Notes: generated from the letters alone by a model not told the origin. A DNA stretch of 64,000 nucleotides from Loripinus fragilis (GCA_964019695.1 OZ026522.1:62023811-62087810); one strand, 5' to 3'; shown: positions 40,016 to 49,610, numbered from the stretch's first letter. Made by a program: numbers and translations.

Positions 40016-43000
40016 GCATAGCTAATGCGCCGATGCGTCGGCTGGTCTGCGCCTTTGTTTTTTTGCAAACACCCACAACATTAGCAACGGTTTTTCGTCA
40101 TATGTTTCACAGTGTCGGCCGAGACGAGTCTGCGCATATGTACAGTCTCGCCATAGCCTCTACTGCTGGTTTATACAAGATGACAATCTTTATACATTAA
40201 CCACGTCGCTCATCTAATGAAACTAGAATATGGTTATATTACAAGATAGATAACGTTCGTTTATCATAAATTTGTTCACAGTGAAGGCTCAAACGAGCTT
40301 GCGAATACGCACAGTCTCGCCAGGGCCTTTACTGCTTGTTTACTGAATGCGAGAGCATTTAATCAATGGAAATGACGCCTTTCCCGAAATTTAGAACAAA
40401 ACTAAAACTTTGAAAACAAATTTATTTTCTGATTTGAGGGTGCGTCATCCATAGTGCAGTGGGATTCCCACAGCCTATAAAATGCTTTGGGAAATATTAC
40501 TGTGTTTATAGTCCATCCATGTATGATGTCATTGATGCCAGCAAACAAGACGATTACCTGCACTAATACAGGATTTTTTTATTATTTAACTGAACTCTAT
40601 TTTTTCTGAGTCCTATGTACCCTTCATGTCTTGTGATGTGATAGAAACCATGTTATATTGTATACAAACAATATACTATAAAGGCTCTTGCGAGACTGCG
40701 CATATGTGCAAGCTCGTCTGAGTCTTAACTGTGAACTGACTAATGATGTACATGTACATGTATGACCATTGAACAGAACTGAGTTTTATTCGAAATCCTA
40801 TAGGCTATAGAGCTCGCAAGGAATACAATCTACATCTTTCGGAGAAGGCGTGCTTAATTTTCTAACTTGCATATCCACTACCTTCAATAAACAAGCAGTA
40901 AAGGCTCTGGCGAGACTATGCGTATGCGCATGGGCGGATTCAGAGGGGGGACATGGGGTCTGGACCCAGACTGTGCGTATGCGCATGGGCGGATTCAGAG
41001 GGGGGACATGGGGTCTGGACCCCCCCCCCCCCTGAAAAATCACAAAACTATAGGGTTTTCTAGCAATACTGGAATGGATCTCCAGAAAAAAATCACAAGG
41101 CTACCAAGCCAGCATTAAATGTTGGGCCATCATTGGTACGACAGTCTCTCCATCAACTAAGAAAACAAAACAAAAAAACGTTGCCAAAGTCGGACCCCCT
41201 CTGGCAAAACTTTCTGGATCCGCGCAAAATGTGCAAACTCGTCTGAGCCTTCACTGAGATCTGACTTATGATGTACATGCATGATCATTGAACAGAACTG
41301 AGTTTTATTCGAACTCCTGTAGGCTATATAGCTCGCGAGGATACAATCTACGTCTTTCGAGGAAGGTGTGCTTAATTTTCTAACTCTTCAATAAACAAGC
41401 AGTAAAGGCTCTGGCGAGACTGTGCATATTCGCATGGGTGGATCCAGAGGTTTAATGGCGTTTGCTGGCGGGCCGATGTTGGTCCGCTTATGGTGGTATT
41501 TGGATCGTCTCTCCCCTCTCAACTAAGAAAAAAACGTTGTCAATTTCAGACCCCCTCTGGCAAAACTTTCTGGATTCGTGTAAGATGCGAGAACTCGTCT
41601 GAGGAGCCTTCACTGTGAACAAATTTATGATGTACGAACGTTATCTATCTTGTAATATAACAATATTCTAGCTAGTTTCATTAGATGAGCGACGTATTTA
41701 GTATTTTATCATCTTGTATAAACCAGCAGTAGATGCTATGACGAGACTGTGCATTTAGGTATGATAGGATTCTGAGTTACACAAAGTAATGTCGCCTTAT
41801 TGAAGTTCACAAACTTCTTTCTAGAAAATGATTAAGGAAGGGGAGCGCAGTGGCTCAGTGCTTGACTCGAGACCGAAGGGCCGCGGGTTCGAACCTCACC
41901 GGCGTCACATTTCAAGAAAATCGCAGCAGTTTTCTTTGGGTCCTGTTTAAAAGAATTCCATTCTGTCTGGAACTGCCTATTCAACATAATCACCTTTTGT
42001 TTGAAAGATGTTGGGGCTATTTGTTTTGTAGTATCTGGCTCAGCCCTGGTTGCCCTTTTCACTCGGTTGTGTTTAAAAGCTGTAACCGAACCAAATTCGG
42101 CCGAACCTACCAAACTTACCGAATGTTCACTTTTTTAACCTATTGATTATAGGTATGTGATTTTCTTTATATCCCTTTAAGGCTTTGGCCAATATATCTG
42201 TATCCTTAAAACCCCTTCCAGTGCCTCACTAAGAATAAAGGTGTCGTCGCGTTGTCTCATAAAGTGTCGCCGAATTGTCTCAAAATCTGTCGACGAGTTG
42301 TCTCAAAAAAAAAACGTGTCGCCTTCGGCGACTTTCCGGTATATTTCGGTATGTTCTGCCACCAAGTTTATTTGAAGTAACTATAAAGTAGATAAATACA
42401 ACGATCTATGCCAGATTAATATCATTATTAATAAGACTACAACTGTATTATTTTCAAGTGCATACAATTTACTTATTTAGACAATGATTTCAAGAAATGT
42501 AGTATTTGTTAAACATATCAGGTGCTTTCATAGTTAGTGACTTTCAGTTACCATTTGTATCAAACGTTTTTTCCCACTTCACATTCTACTTTTAATCCCT
42601 ATATTAAATATTAAACATGAAATATACAAAATATACCATAACTCCAAGCATTCTTAGTTATGAACTACTTATAATACTGCAATAGTGTAACAGGGGCTTT
42701 GAAACCTACGCAGCCAGATCAATGCTTAAACTTGCACTTCTCTTTTACAATGCAACTCCTCCACCAACTGACTTTCCAGACTAATTACAAATTTTCACCG
42801 TGTCCCTACAACAGGCTTACAATACACTGTATCCCTTTGATCTGCAAAAGACATCGTTCACATACTTTGAGACAAACTTTCACGTTGGCAACCTTCAATT
42901 TTCATCCCATCCAATTAATCAACATCTAACACCAATCTTTTGCGCATAAAATATCTTACAATTACAACAGGACTTTTAATGTATGTTCTCCTTTGAATGC

Positions 43001-46000
43001 CGCTGAATATCTTTTTTAAAGATATTTCTTGTTTCTAGTGTAACTGCCTAAATTGAGGAAAATCTGCATGTCTAAGCGCAGCTGTTGTCATATTCCCATG
43101 AAATAACATCCAAAAAACGCTTACCACTTTGTATTTTTTTCTTGGTCAACTAGCAAATGTTTTATTGAGGAATTTTATTACAACGCACTGGGAGCATTTC
43201 TAAAGCATTGATACAACGCACTGATGGTTGCACAGAAGTACTGTGGGTGCTGGTGCAGACTCACCACAGCATTCACTATTCACTTAAACGTTACAAAAAT
43301 CGCCATTTCAGCCAGCACATGATATTTCGATACTGTGACGAAGGCTCAGGCGAGGCTTTGCAAACGTGCAGACTCCCAAGAGCCTTTGCTGCCAGCACAA
43401 GAGATCTTGATACTTATCGCATTGTCCAGTGACTGCCTGCGCAAATATGCATACTCACCAGAGTATTAGCTGCTGGCGTGAATAGCACAAAAACCGCCAT
43501 TTTAGGCAGCACAAGAGATTTTGTAAAGTGACGAAGGCTAAGATAAGCCTGTGCAAATGTGCAGACTCGCCAGAGCCTTCGCTGCTCGTACAAATTGGCA
43601 TTCAATCGCCATTGAGCCACCACATAAGAATTTTGAACTGTGGCGAAGGCTCAGACTAGACCAAGCAAATGGGCAGACTAGCCAAAGCCATCGCTGTTCG
43701 CATGAATTACACCCAAAAAAGTAAGTGAGTATGATTGGGATATATCACAATCACAAACTGCAGACAAACCCATGGCACTGAGAGGAATAGCCACACAACA
43801 AGCATGAGACACCAGTAAGACAAACTAAGCAAAGCATCTCTCTCTCTCTTCCTCTTCGAGATGAGCGTAAACAAGAATGGACACAAAGTAACACAATATA
43901 GAACAATTACAGAATCCTATAATGGGAGTAACAATCAACAACAATAGAACCACCGCCTTAGAATAGACAGCAGCCTAAGCCACAGAGGTGCTAAAATGCA
44001 TTTTACTGGTACCAAATCTTCGCCCTAGATTCTGCTGTTGTTGAAGCACAAAAAATGTTAAGCTTGCATGGAGGCTTCTTAACTATTGCAATGTATCACA
44101 CCGGACAAACGATCTCATCAAATTAAAAGTTTTGGGGCCAATCTTGAAAATAGGCAGACACACTATCAAAGTTCGAACAGGGCTAGCTCTGGCGAGTCTG
44201 CACATTTGCAGAGTCACGCTTGAGCATTCATCAGTATTCAAAAACCACAACATCTATGCCTGTATGATTTATAATAAGCTTGCATTTATTTTACTTGTGA
44301 TGACATCTGGGCACAGAAACCGCCAATAACAGTGTAGTTATGGCTCTATTGTGACTGCCTAACGCGAGGGAATTTTGCATGTCTATGCACAGCTGCAGCG
44401 ATATTATCATAGTCCCATGAAATAACATCCAAAAACGATTACTATTCTGTATTTTTTTCTATGCAGAGAAGACTCTGGCGAGTCTGTACATTTGCACAGG
44501 CTCACCTGAGTCTTCGTCACAGTACTGAAATATCATGTGCTGACTCAAATAGTGACTTGTGTACCGTTTATAAGAACAGTGAATGCTGTGGTGAGGCTGT
44601 ACCAGCAACCATGGCACATCTAGGCAACCATCAGTGCGTTGTATCAATGCGTCAAAAACTTTAGCTAGTTTACCAAGAAAAAAAAACAAAGTAGTAATCG
44701 TTTTTGGACGTTATTACATGTAAATATAATAACAGCTGTACTTAGACATGCATATATCCCTCATTTAGGCAGTTTTACTAGAAATAAGCACCTGCCATGG
44801 TAAAACTACAGATTTGTGCTGGATTTGCCGTCCAAACCATGAATTAAATCACCAATTGCTTGGCAGAGCCATAAACTGCAATGTTACCGTTGGTCTGTGC
44901 GCCAGGTGTCATCACAAATAAAATAAATGCAAGCTTATAAATAAATCATTAAGTCAACAGGTATAGATTTTTTACCTTTTAAGCCATCACCAGTGCGGTA
45001 AAATGCCACCACCTGCCCGTTGTAGCAACCATCGGTGCGTTTACATTGACCAGTGTGGTATTGTTCGAGAGAAAAAAAACAACTAAAATGTATTGATATT
45101 TCTGGTAAAATGGGTATGCCACAAATGCTTTAGTATACCCATTCTACATTTAGATTCCCACGAATTAATACATTAATTAAACTGTAAAGTTCCAACACCG
45201 ATATGCAAATATCCCCAGAAATCCATAAGCTGATAATACCTCAAACAAAATATTTGAAAATTGCCTCAGCAAGCTTCATTGATCATTACCAAGACTTCAG
45301 CAGAAGTTAGGACTTCCGTATCTTTAAATGATAACTGTTTGATTATTTGCTAGTGTTGCCATTATTACGTATTATATATTGTTATCCCATGGGTTGTCCG
45401 CCTGTGCGTGGAGATAATCCACGAGCTTTAGCGAGTGGATTATCTTACGTACAGGTGATCACTCATGGTATAACTATTCAGTGTAGCCCTTGCACATCAC
45501 GAGATATTTCGTGCTAGAGTTGGTAAGAGTGGTATAAATATAGTTCACCTGGGCCATATGTACAATGTGAGCTATCAATTGTGATCATTGAATGTCAACA
45601 ATGCTTCAAAGGATTTCTTTAAGCTTCTGGCTGGATTTTGTTAACACTTGACAGGAATGATCCTTATATAGTCCTCTTCAAGAGTTTTTCAAATAGTTCT
45701 AGTTCGTTGCATATCTAGGTCACATTGGATAAACGAAACATAAAAAGATCTCTGAAACCACAAGGCATAGAACCTTGTATGTAGCATTCCACCAAGATTT
45801 TTCAGATTATGGCCCTTCGGGCGAAAAATGACCCAGCCCGGGGGTCACATGTTATACATACATCTAGGCTTATATAGTGGTAACATAAACCATTATCTTT
45901 TCTTAACCACAAGGTCTAGATCTTTGATATTTGGTACGTAGTTTGTTCAAAATATGGCCCGCCTCGGGTCACATGTTTCAGGCTTATATAGGGAAAAAAT

Positions 46001-46767
46001 AAAAAAATGTTATGATCAACGATATGTTACTATCGTGCCAACCGGGAGTGACAGTGACTTAATACTTTGTTTACAATTTCTAAGTAAAACACTACTGTGT
46101 ACATTTTACTTGAGCTAACGTGAATCGATAGATCACTTGTGTATTAATCCTATCCGCAGGATAGGATTAATACACTCGTGATCTATCGATTTTAAGTCCC
46201 TGATAACTATGTAAACATAACATGACGTCACTGTCACTCTTGGCTGGCAGGACAGTAATTATCAGATTCGACTGTTTTCTTGGTAATCACATCCGAAAAT
46301 GGACTGTAACACAGCGGAATTTAAAGTATTTGCGACTGTTTGATATCTTAGCCTTTAGACTGCAATGTACCGTAGCTTTATGAACTGGCTGTGATCAATC
46401 ATGTTTTCACATAATCATCCTTAAACAAGCATGCTTGTCAAAAAATTGTAACTTAATACGAGCAATCGAAGAACCGCCTATAGGATCGTTTCCCACCAGG
46501 ATTCGTTTATTGGCTGAAAATTAACTAAAATGAATTACCGCCAAACCGCGCGTGCCCATGCAAAAAAGATAGCTCCTTAATCAACTAACTAATTAACTAA
46601 ACTGGTTAATTCTTACCTACATATTGGTTCTGTTTTGTCTGTTTGTCAAAGCACCCAAAGACGGCTGTTTTTGGAATAGCTCGGTCCTCTGATGAAATCC
46701 AGTACAGGTACCCAGCATCAGTAGTATCGCCTTCCCATTTCGAAAGTAACTGTTTAGAAGCGTCCAT
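33159..46767 (-). CDS. DM9-domain protein (two DM9 repeats), complete three-exon gene
   Basis: Complement join 33159-33307, 35896-36156, 46617-46767: 561 bases, 186 residues, ATG to TAA. DM9 repeats have the pattern W-V/I...G-x-I-P..A-V-x-G-G...LY-V-G-R-A...PGK-V...Y-EVL. Repeat one: LYWISSEDRAIPKTAVFG, then NQYVGRTYVKGNLVPGKVIP, ending RRKYEML. Repeat two: LMWIACSNGKFNSKAVQGG, EPLYIARALSPGF, then IPWKGKELKCNQYELL. Both introns (10,460 and 2,588 bp) are GT-AG and phase 1, and both junctions fall on a Gly codon. There is no signal peptide or membrane segment. Bivalve DM9 proteins are known mannose-binding recognition lectins; a similar role here is inference. The C-terminal ~20 residues (DDSYIYSPSRPFMQN) lie outside the domain. 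Confidence 0.88.
33519..33722 (+). mobile_element. tRNA-derived SINE (second family), full length
   Basis: GGGAGCGCAGTGGCTCAGTG (A-box region), CTTGGGTTCGAGCCTCAC (B-box), TTGTGTCCTTGAGCAAGACG, CTGGTTCAACCCAGGAAGAC and tail GGGACGCAAAGAATCAAATC. In intron 2 of the DM9 gene, antisense to it. Confidence 0.85.
33830..35090. repeat. Tandem-core repeats in DM9 intron 2
   Basis: 33850-34350: two ~300-bp units sharing GGGGCTAGAG, TCAAAGTCTAGGAC, ACCATTCATG, CAGGCTTCCA and TCGACAGCTTCAGACACTT. 34370-35090: units related to family T8 (AAGGTCAAGGTTGACCTTTG, CACATGACCAACTTGAGATG, ending AAGAGATCAGGTGAACGCC). Confidence 0.6.
35365..35858. mobile_element. GGATCC-ended element (family B), compound copy
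   Basis: Starts GCGCGGATCCAGAAAGTTCT. It has a second start at 35570 (GCGGATCCAGCAAATTTTGT), the ACCACTATAAGCGTGCC and GGCGTGTCGCTGGCGTGC centre, GATTTTTCAGGGGATCCGG, and a G8-C5 region ending CCCTCCCC. It ends ~30 bp from DM9 exon 2. Confidence 0.6.
35896..36156 (-). CDS. DM9 gene exon 2 (core)
   Basis: Acceptor GTCTTCCAG before 36156. The first two bases complete the Gly codon of exon 1, and the exon reads RTYVKGNLVPGKVIPDEE through AVQGGQTRSGEPLYIARA to NMSM plus one base of Gly. Donor GTAAGT (35895-35890). It contains the second half of repeat one and the first half of repeat two. Confidence 0.92.
36222..38580. mobile_element. Family B element split by the T8 insertion
   Basis: Left piece GGCGGATCCAGAAAGTTTTG to GATGGCAACGTTTTT (36222-36270). 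The right piece begins near 38332 with GAGAGGATATATGATCC, contains GCCATCATCGGCCCGCCAGC and ends TCTGGATCCGCGCATG near 38572. The two halves fit the intact copy at 61525-61832. Confidence 0.7.
36272..38331. mobile_element. Tandem-core element with inverted ends (family T8)
   Basis: Begins AGCTCACCTGAGCC and ends GATCAGGTGAGCGCTTCAGG with CCTCTAGTTTT; the ends are inverted repeats. About five units of 429-466 bp are marked by AACTCAAATTT-ATATG near 36317, 36746, 37212, 37675 and 38137. Each includes GGTCACATGACCAAGATGGC, GAACCAGAAGGCCGATGACC and TTGACCTTGACC...AAGGTCAAATTT. It sits in DM9 intron 1, just upstream of exon 2 in gene order. Confidence 0.75.
38576..38785. mobile_element. Diverged second family B element
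   Basis: AGAAAATCGCGTCAGTGGGG through ATTGGACCTTTGGGTCCAAT palindrome to CTCCTCTGGATCTGCTCATA. Abuts the previous copy. Confidence 0.5.
39129..39330 (+). repeat. Short direct duplications of CTAAATTATCCACCAATC
   Basis: A ~37-bp unit (CGACTTTACTCTAAATTATC...) is repeated at 39129 and 39166. A ~78-bp unit from AATTATCCACCAATC to CTATCTATG(C/A)TCATTGAAA is repeated at 39178 and 39252. They create the 134-codon ORF here; not a gene. Confidence 0.8.
39969..40014 (+). repeat. (ATTT)n microsatellite
   Basis: About eleven perfect TATT/ATTT units inside the left arm of the foldback. Confidence 0.95.
40931..41225. mobile_element. Family B element with a tandemly duplicated end
   Basis: GCGGATTCAGAGGGGGGACA with GGGGTCTGGACCC occurs twice (40934 and 40989), then C12, TGAAAAATCACAAAACTATA, and the far end CAAAACTTTCTGGATCCGCG. 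Flanked by GCGTATGCGCATGG. A further fragment is at 41440-41580. Confidence 0.65.
41840..41908 (+). mobile_element. SINE head fragment (second family)
   Basis: GGGAGCGCAGTGGCTCAGTG, GGGCCGCGGGTTCGAACCTC and CGGCGTCAC: the tRNA-like head only. The B-box here (GGTTCGAACC) is canonical. The usual body does not follow. Confidence 0.75.
42155..42228. mobile_element. Fragment of TATCCCT hAT-type MITE
   Basis: ATATCCCTTTAAGGCTTTGG to CCCCTTCCAGTGCCTCAC, matching the end of the 23351-23591 element. Confidence 0.65.
42229..43015. other. DM9 intron DNA, no gene recognised
   Basis: 42240-42330 has three diverged copies of GTGTCGCCGAATTGTCTCA. The rest is AT-rich without recognisable content. Confidence 0.4.
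43020..44790. mobile_element. 1.8-kb foldback with inverted and direct copies
   Basis: 43020-43390 and 44455-44790 are inverted relatives (TTTCTAGTGTAACTGCCTAA against TTAGGCAGTTTTACTAGAAA; GATACAACGCACTGATGG against CCATCAGTGCGTTGTATC). 44350-44460 is additionally a direct copy of 43035-43145 (CCCATGAAATAACATCCAAA). Between them are repeats of AAGGCTCAGGCGAGGC and GCAGACTCGCCAGAGCCTTC. DM9 intron 1. Confidence 0.75.
43873..44085 (-). mobile_element. Penelope-like element 3' fragment
   Basis: Minus strand matches the stretch after the Penelope RT at 55140-55390: GCCTCCATGCAAGCTTAACA, CAACAACAGCAGAATCTAGG, GTTACTCCCATTATAGGATT, ACTTTGTGTCCATTCTTG. Poly-C in the plus copy is replaced by CACCTCTGTGGC here. 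Confidence 0.7.
45360..45480. repeat. Foldback with GATAATCCAC arms
   Basis: GTTATCCCATGGGTTGTCCG, GTGGAGATAATCCACGAGC / GAGTGGATTATCTTACGTAC and TGATCACTCATGGTATAAC form an imperfect hairpin. Confidence 0.6.
45540..46000 (+). repeat. AGTTCACCTGGGCC-type repeat (relative of T3)
   Basis: TATAGTTCACCTGGGCCATA, GTGAGCTATCAATTGTGATC, then two diverged units with AACCACAAGG and TAGAACCTTG / TAGATCTTTG, and GGTCACATGTT twice. Confidence 0.5.
46022..46262. mobile_element. Foldback MITE, 240 bp
   Basis: Outer ends TGTTACTATCGTGCCAACCG and GGCTGGCAGGACAGTAAT. GAGTGACAGTGACTTA is mirrored as GTCACTGTCACTC. Perfect inner palindrome AATCGATAGATCAC...GTGATCTATCGATT with GTATTAATCCTATCC / GGATAGGATTAATAC. 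Confidence 0.85.
46617..46767 (-). CDS. DM9 gene exon 1 (start)
   Basis: ATG at 46767-46765 opens MDASKQLLSKWEGD followed by the first DM9 half ending KQNQYV and one base of Gly. Donor GTAAGA (46616-46611). Fifty codons plus one base. A TTAA-type MITE ends 83 bases upstream of the ATG. Confidence 0.87.
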
Positions 46768-46853
46768 ATTTGGACATTATTTCAAACTTTAAATCGAACA
46801 GCAGTGTTTGTATACATTAAATGTTGGTATGTATAAAAAATCGGTTCTTTTAA

Positions 46854-47079
46854 CCCTTAAAGCGCCAAGTAAAAAATGCATATAAAAATGTCGTCTGCTG
46901 AAGTCGTCTGCTGCAAATAACTGCCTAACATTACTGACGAGTTTAGTATAGAAGCAAACAGCGTAGACCCAGAACAGACTGCTCATATAGAGGCAGTCTG
47001 ATCTGGGTCCACACTTTGTGCCATAGAGGCTTCTTACGAGAAAAGCAGACGACTGTTGTTGCGACTGGCGCATTAATGG
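46854..47079. mobile_element. TTAA-flanked MITE in the DM9 promoter region
   Basis: TTAA at 46850-46853 and 47080-47083. Ends CCCTTAAAGCGCCA and TGGCGCATTAATGG. Interior ATGTCGTCTGCTGAAGTCGT and the hairpin AGACTGCTCATATAGAGGCAGTCT. Lies 83 bp upstream of the DM9 ATG. Confidence 0.75.
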
Positions 47080-47083
47080 TTAA

Positions 47084-47300
47084 ACCTTTGCATGCTGGGT
47101 AATTTTGTGTGCTTTATGTCGTCCGCTGATTTTTTTAAAGTTAAATTTTTTATGAGTAACAGCAGTGTGTCAAAATATTTGGACCCAGATCAGGCCCGAC
47201 TTTTTGTTGGGCATGATCTGGGTCAATATTATTTGTAAATTATATCAGCAGACGACAGAAGTAGCTAGCAGGCAAACTTTTTCGGCAATTATATATCGAG
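47084..47300. mobile_element. Family G element sharing the TTAA of its neighbour
   Basis: Starts CCTTTGCATGCTGGGTAATT directly after the TTAA at 47080-47083. Contains GGACCCAGATCAGGCCCGAC / GGGCATGATCTGGGTC and CAGCAGACGACAGAAG. The right TTAA end is not clear. Confidence 0.6.
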
Positions 47301-47609
47301 TCATTTGGCCATGACTTTGCTATTCCTTTATATTGACCAATATATTGATTTTAGCGTATTCTTAATATGGGCATGTCCTTGAAAAAATGGTATTTATACC
47401 ACGGGCGACGCGTTAAGTACGCATTTAAACGTGCATGCAGAGTAGTATAGGTCAATTTCGAACTCAGACGGATCAAAGATCAGACTTTTCGAATTTACAG
47501 CACGTGAAAGGGGAAACAGGTAGAAACCGTTATAAAGCGGTATCACAGGTGTCTACATGTATAATACATAATGCATTATATTGGTAACTTTCAACCATTT
47601 GGTCAACGT

Positions 47610-47695
47610 TCTCTGTAGCTCAGTAGGTAAGCAGCACTACATTATTTTTTGTTGTATAAGGTGAAAGAAATCAATGCGAATTCGAGTCCCGGTCA
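47610..47695 (+). other. tRNA-like sequence, probably not functional
   Basis: CTGTAGCTCAGTAGGTAAGC resembles an A-box/D-arm and AATTCGAGTCCCGGTC a B-box/T-arm, but the acceptor halves do not pair and the middle is extended. Likely a tRNA-derived repeat head. Confidence 0.4.
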
Positions 47696-47716
47696 GGCAT
47701 TTTTTTTACTTTTAAT

Positions 47717-47749
47717 GCGTGTGTGTGCGTGCGTGTGTGTGTGTGTGTT
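47717..47749 (+). repeat. (GT)n microsatellite
   Basis: GTGTGTGTGCGTGCGTGTGT and further GT units, 33 bases. Confidence 0.9.
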
Positions 47750-48309
47750 TTAGCTTTTTTTATTATATTTTTTCATCATGTTATGTATTTTATTTCGTAA
47801 TTTATTAACTTACAGATACATTTAATTTCACATGCCCTCCGTCTCGCTGGCGGTGTCACATTAGGAGCTGTAGTCGGTTTCCGACGCAAGATCAATCACC
47901 ACTGGCTCATGTTCTTCCTTCTTAACCAGTATACACGCTCTACTGACAAAACATGCTCAACGTACTTCAAAGTCGTCCAGTTGGACCCTCTTTCGTTCTA
48001 GACCATTCAGGTTTCTCCTCTTTTGTCTGGTCGGGCTTCATCAGCCGTTCAAAGGTACTCTTGCCTTGTTTGAAGTCCTTTCCTTTGTCTGGTTCAGTGA
48101 TATTGTCAGCCCAATTTGCAAAAGTTATAGATCTTCTGAATCTGCACTGCATCGGTATGGTGTTTGCTTTGCGTCGAATGAAATAGATTCTTTTGCAAAT
48201 GAATTGAGCATGCGCCAAATAGAAAAAAAAAAAACCTTCGGTAAAAACATGAGAAATTCAAGTTTTCTCGAAGAACAAAAAGATTTGCGAAAAGGAAAAA
48301 AATAAGAAA

Positions 48310-48410
48310 AAAATCTTTTGGACTCGAACTCAGAAATTCTAACTCTGAAACTTTCCACGGAATATTTGCAATTTAAAAAAGACGTAGACCGCTCGACTAA
48401 GCCTGTAGAT
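48310..48410 (-). other. tRNA-like sequence on minus strand
   Basis: GGCTTAGTCGAGCGGTCTAC and, 60 bases on, GAGTTCGAGTCCAAAAG. Shape and spacing suggest a tRNA-derived repeat; no acceptor stem match seen. Confidence 0.35.
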
Positions 48411-48710
48411 GTTGTACTGGTTATGTCGTTACATATTTATTAGAAATTTTGTTACTTCGATGGCATGAGCAGTAAGTATTAGGTGAGAAAACAACCGTTA
48501 CAATCTTATTTACCTCTCTCGTGCTCCTAAGTAGACTCGTCTGACCTTTGATCCGTCTGAGGTCAAAATTGGCCTATACTGTCTTTTTTTCTCCCACCTG
48601 AACCCTTATTTACCACTACAGTTGGTGTGTGCGAACAGCGATTACTCTGGCGAGGTTGCTCGCAGGTTGGCTCGTATTGCACGACCCTTGGGTCTGCGCT
48701 AGCACGTAAG

Positions 48711-48939
48711 AGGCTTGTATGGGCGGGTACCAAATATCCCATGTCCCAATATCCCTTGAAGTAAATAGGCAAGTATCCCTTATAAACTGGCAAATATCCC
48801 AATAATTAATTTCCTAGATATCCCTTGTCGCCGAAATAAGCAAAATATTGAACACAGTGGAAGTAAAATGGATAGTATCCCATATCGCTGGAAGTAAAAT
48901 AGCAATTATCCTGTATCCCTAAAACCCCAAAACAAGCCT
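48711..48939. mobile_element. hAT-type MITE, TATCCCT family
   Basis: Ends AGGCTTGTATGGGCGGG and CCCCAAAACAAGCCT, flanked by CACGTAAG (48703-48710) and CACGTGAG (48940-48947), an 8-bp duplication with one change. Interior AATATCCCATGTCCCAATAT. Confidence 0.75.
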
Positions 48940-49064
48940 CACGTGAGTCCGTCCGTCCGTTACCATTTAGTGAAAATGTTCATAATTCTTAAACCACATG
49001 GTATATTTGATCACATTTTGCATACATTTGTATGTCAACATTCCCGCAGTAGTAGCACGTTATT

Positions 49065-49487
49065 GAATATTCTAATGCACTTGCAAATGCAACGCGATGT
49101 CTGATTGGATAACGTCATAAATTTGCGACGGTATATCCTGCGATATACTGTCGGAAACCCGACGTCATTACGTAACGTCGCTTTTCATTGGCTGACAAGT
49201 GAATATATGCAGCTGGCAAGCGGTTTTATGCAGCTGGCAGCCGCTGGACGTATAGGCGCAACAAAGAACATTTTCGCTGTTTTTTTGAAGGCAAATGTTA
49301 ACAGTGCATTAGAATGGGGATAACGATATTCAAAATTATCATTTGGGGAGGTATATCGTCGGATATACGTTCGGAAATCACGTTTTACGGCTCCGCTTAC
49401 GCGTCGCCGTAAAACTAAATCTCCGACCGTATATCCGACGATATACCTCCCCAAATGAAAATTTTGAATACTGTTATCCCCTAATTC
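49065..49487. mobile_element. Foldback MITE (family F), most complete copy
   Basis: CTAATGCACTTGCAAATGCA, GACGTCATTACG, GAATGGGGATAAC, TCATTTGGGGAGGTATATCG, then a long palindrome TCGGATATACGTTCGGAAAT / CGACCGTATATCCGACGAT around CGCTTACGCGTCGCCG, closing GAAAATTTTGAATACTGTTA and TCCCCTAA. Confidence 0.8.
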
Positions 49488-49508
49488 ACAACAAGCTACA
49501 GTGTATAA

Positions 49509-49610
49509 TTTAGGGGAATAGCTGTATTCAAAATTTTCATTTGGGGAGGTATATCGTCGGATATACGGTCGGAAATTTAGTTTTACGGCGACGCGTAAGC
49601 GGAGCACATA
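49509..49610. mobile_element. Family F half element
   Basis: TTTAGGGGAATAGCTGTATT, TTTTCATTTGGGGAGGTATA, ATACGGTCGGAAATTTAGTT to GCGACGCGTAAGCGGAGC. It stops at the centre of the palindrome, exactly where the LINE ORF1 fragment starts. Confidence 0.75.

Larger units (their letters stand above)
39905..41825. mobile_element. 1.9-kb foldback with long inverted arms and internal duplication
   Basis: Outer ends: GAAGCTTGTGAACTTCAATG at 39914 is mirrored at 41797-41820, and GTTACTCAGAATCTAG by GATTCTGAGTTACACAAAG. Arms continue (TCGCTCATCTAATGAAACTA and AAGATAGATAACGTTCG at 40207-40260 against 41640-41700). Inside, 40705-40925 and 41228-41427 are direct repeats (ATTGAACAGAACTGAGTTTT, CAATAAACAAGCAGTAAAGG). 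A family B element separates them. DM9 intron 1. Confidence 0.8.
38900..45062. repeat. Inverted repeat pair, arms ~190 bp, 5.8 kb apart
   Basis: 38900-39094 and 44879-45062 are reverse complements with few differences. Landmarks are CACTGGTCAATGTAAACGCA, GCAGGTGGTGGCATT, TTTTTACC-type core, AAGCTTGCATTTATTTTATT and CAGACCAACGGTAACATTG. Both are inside DM9 intron 1, so the pre-mRNA could fold on itself. A third, shorter relative is at 44270-44330. Confidence 0.85.

Noticed and set aside
41832..42113. 93-codon minus ORF
   Set aside because: About a quarter is the complement of a SINE head; the rest has no recognisable domain.
47814..48218. Minus-strand exon-like stretches (ITFANWADNITEPDKGKDFK... 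and one ending at a GTAAGT donor, 47813-47808)
   Set aside because: Frames are short, stop between the two parts, and no family is recognised; flanked by tRNA-like repeats. Transcript data could revive it.
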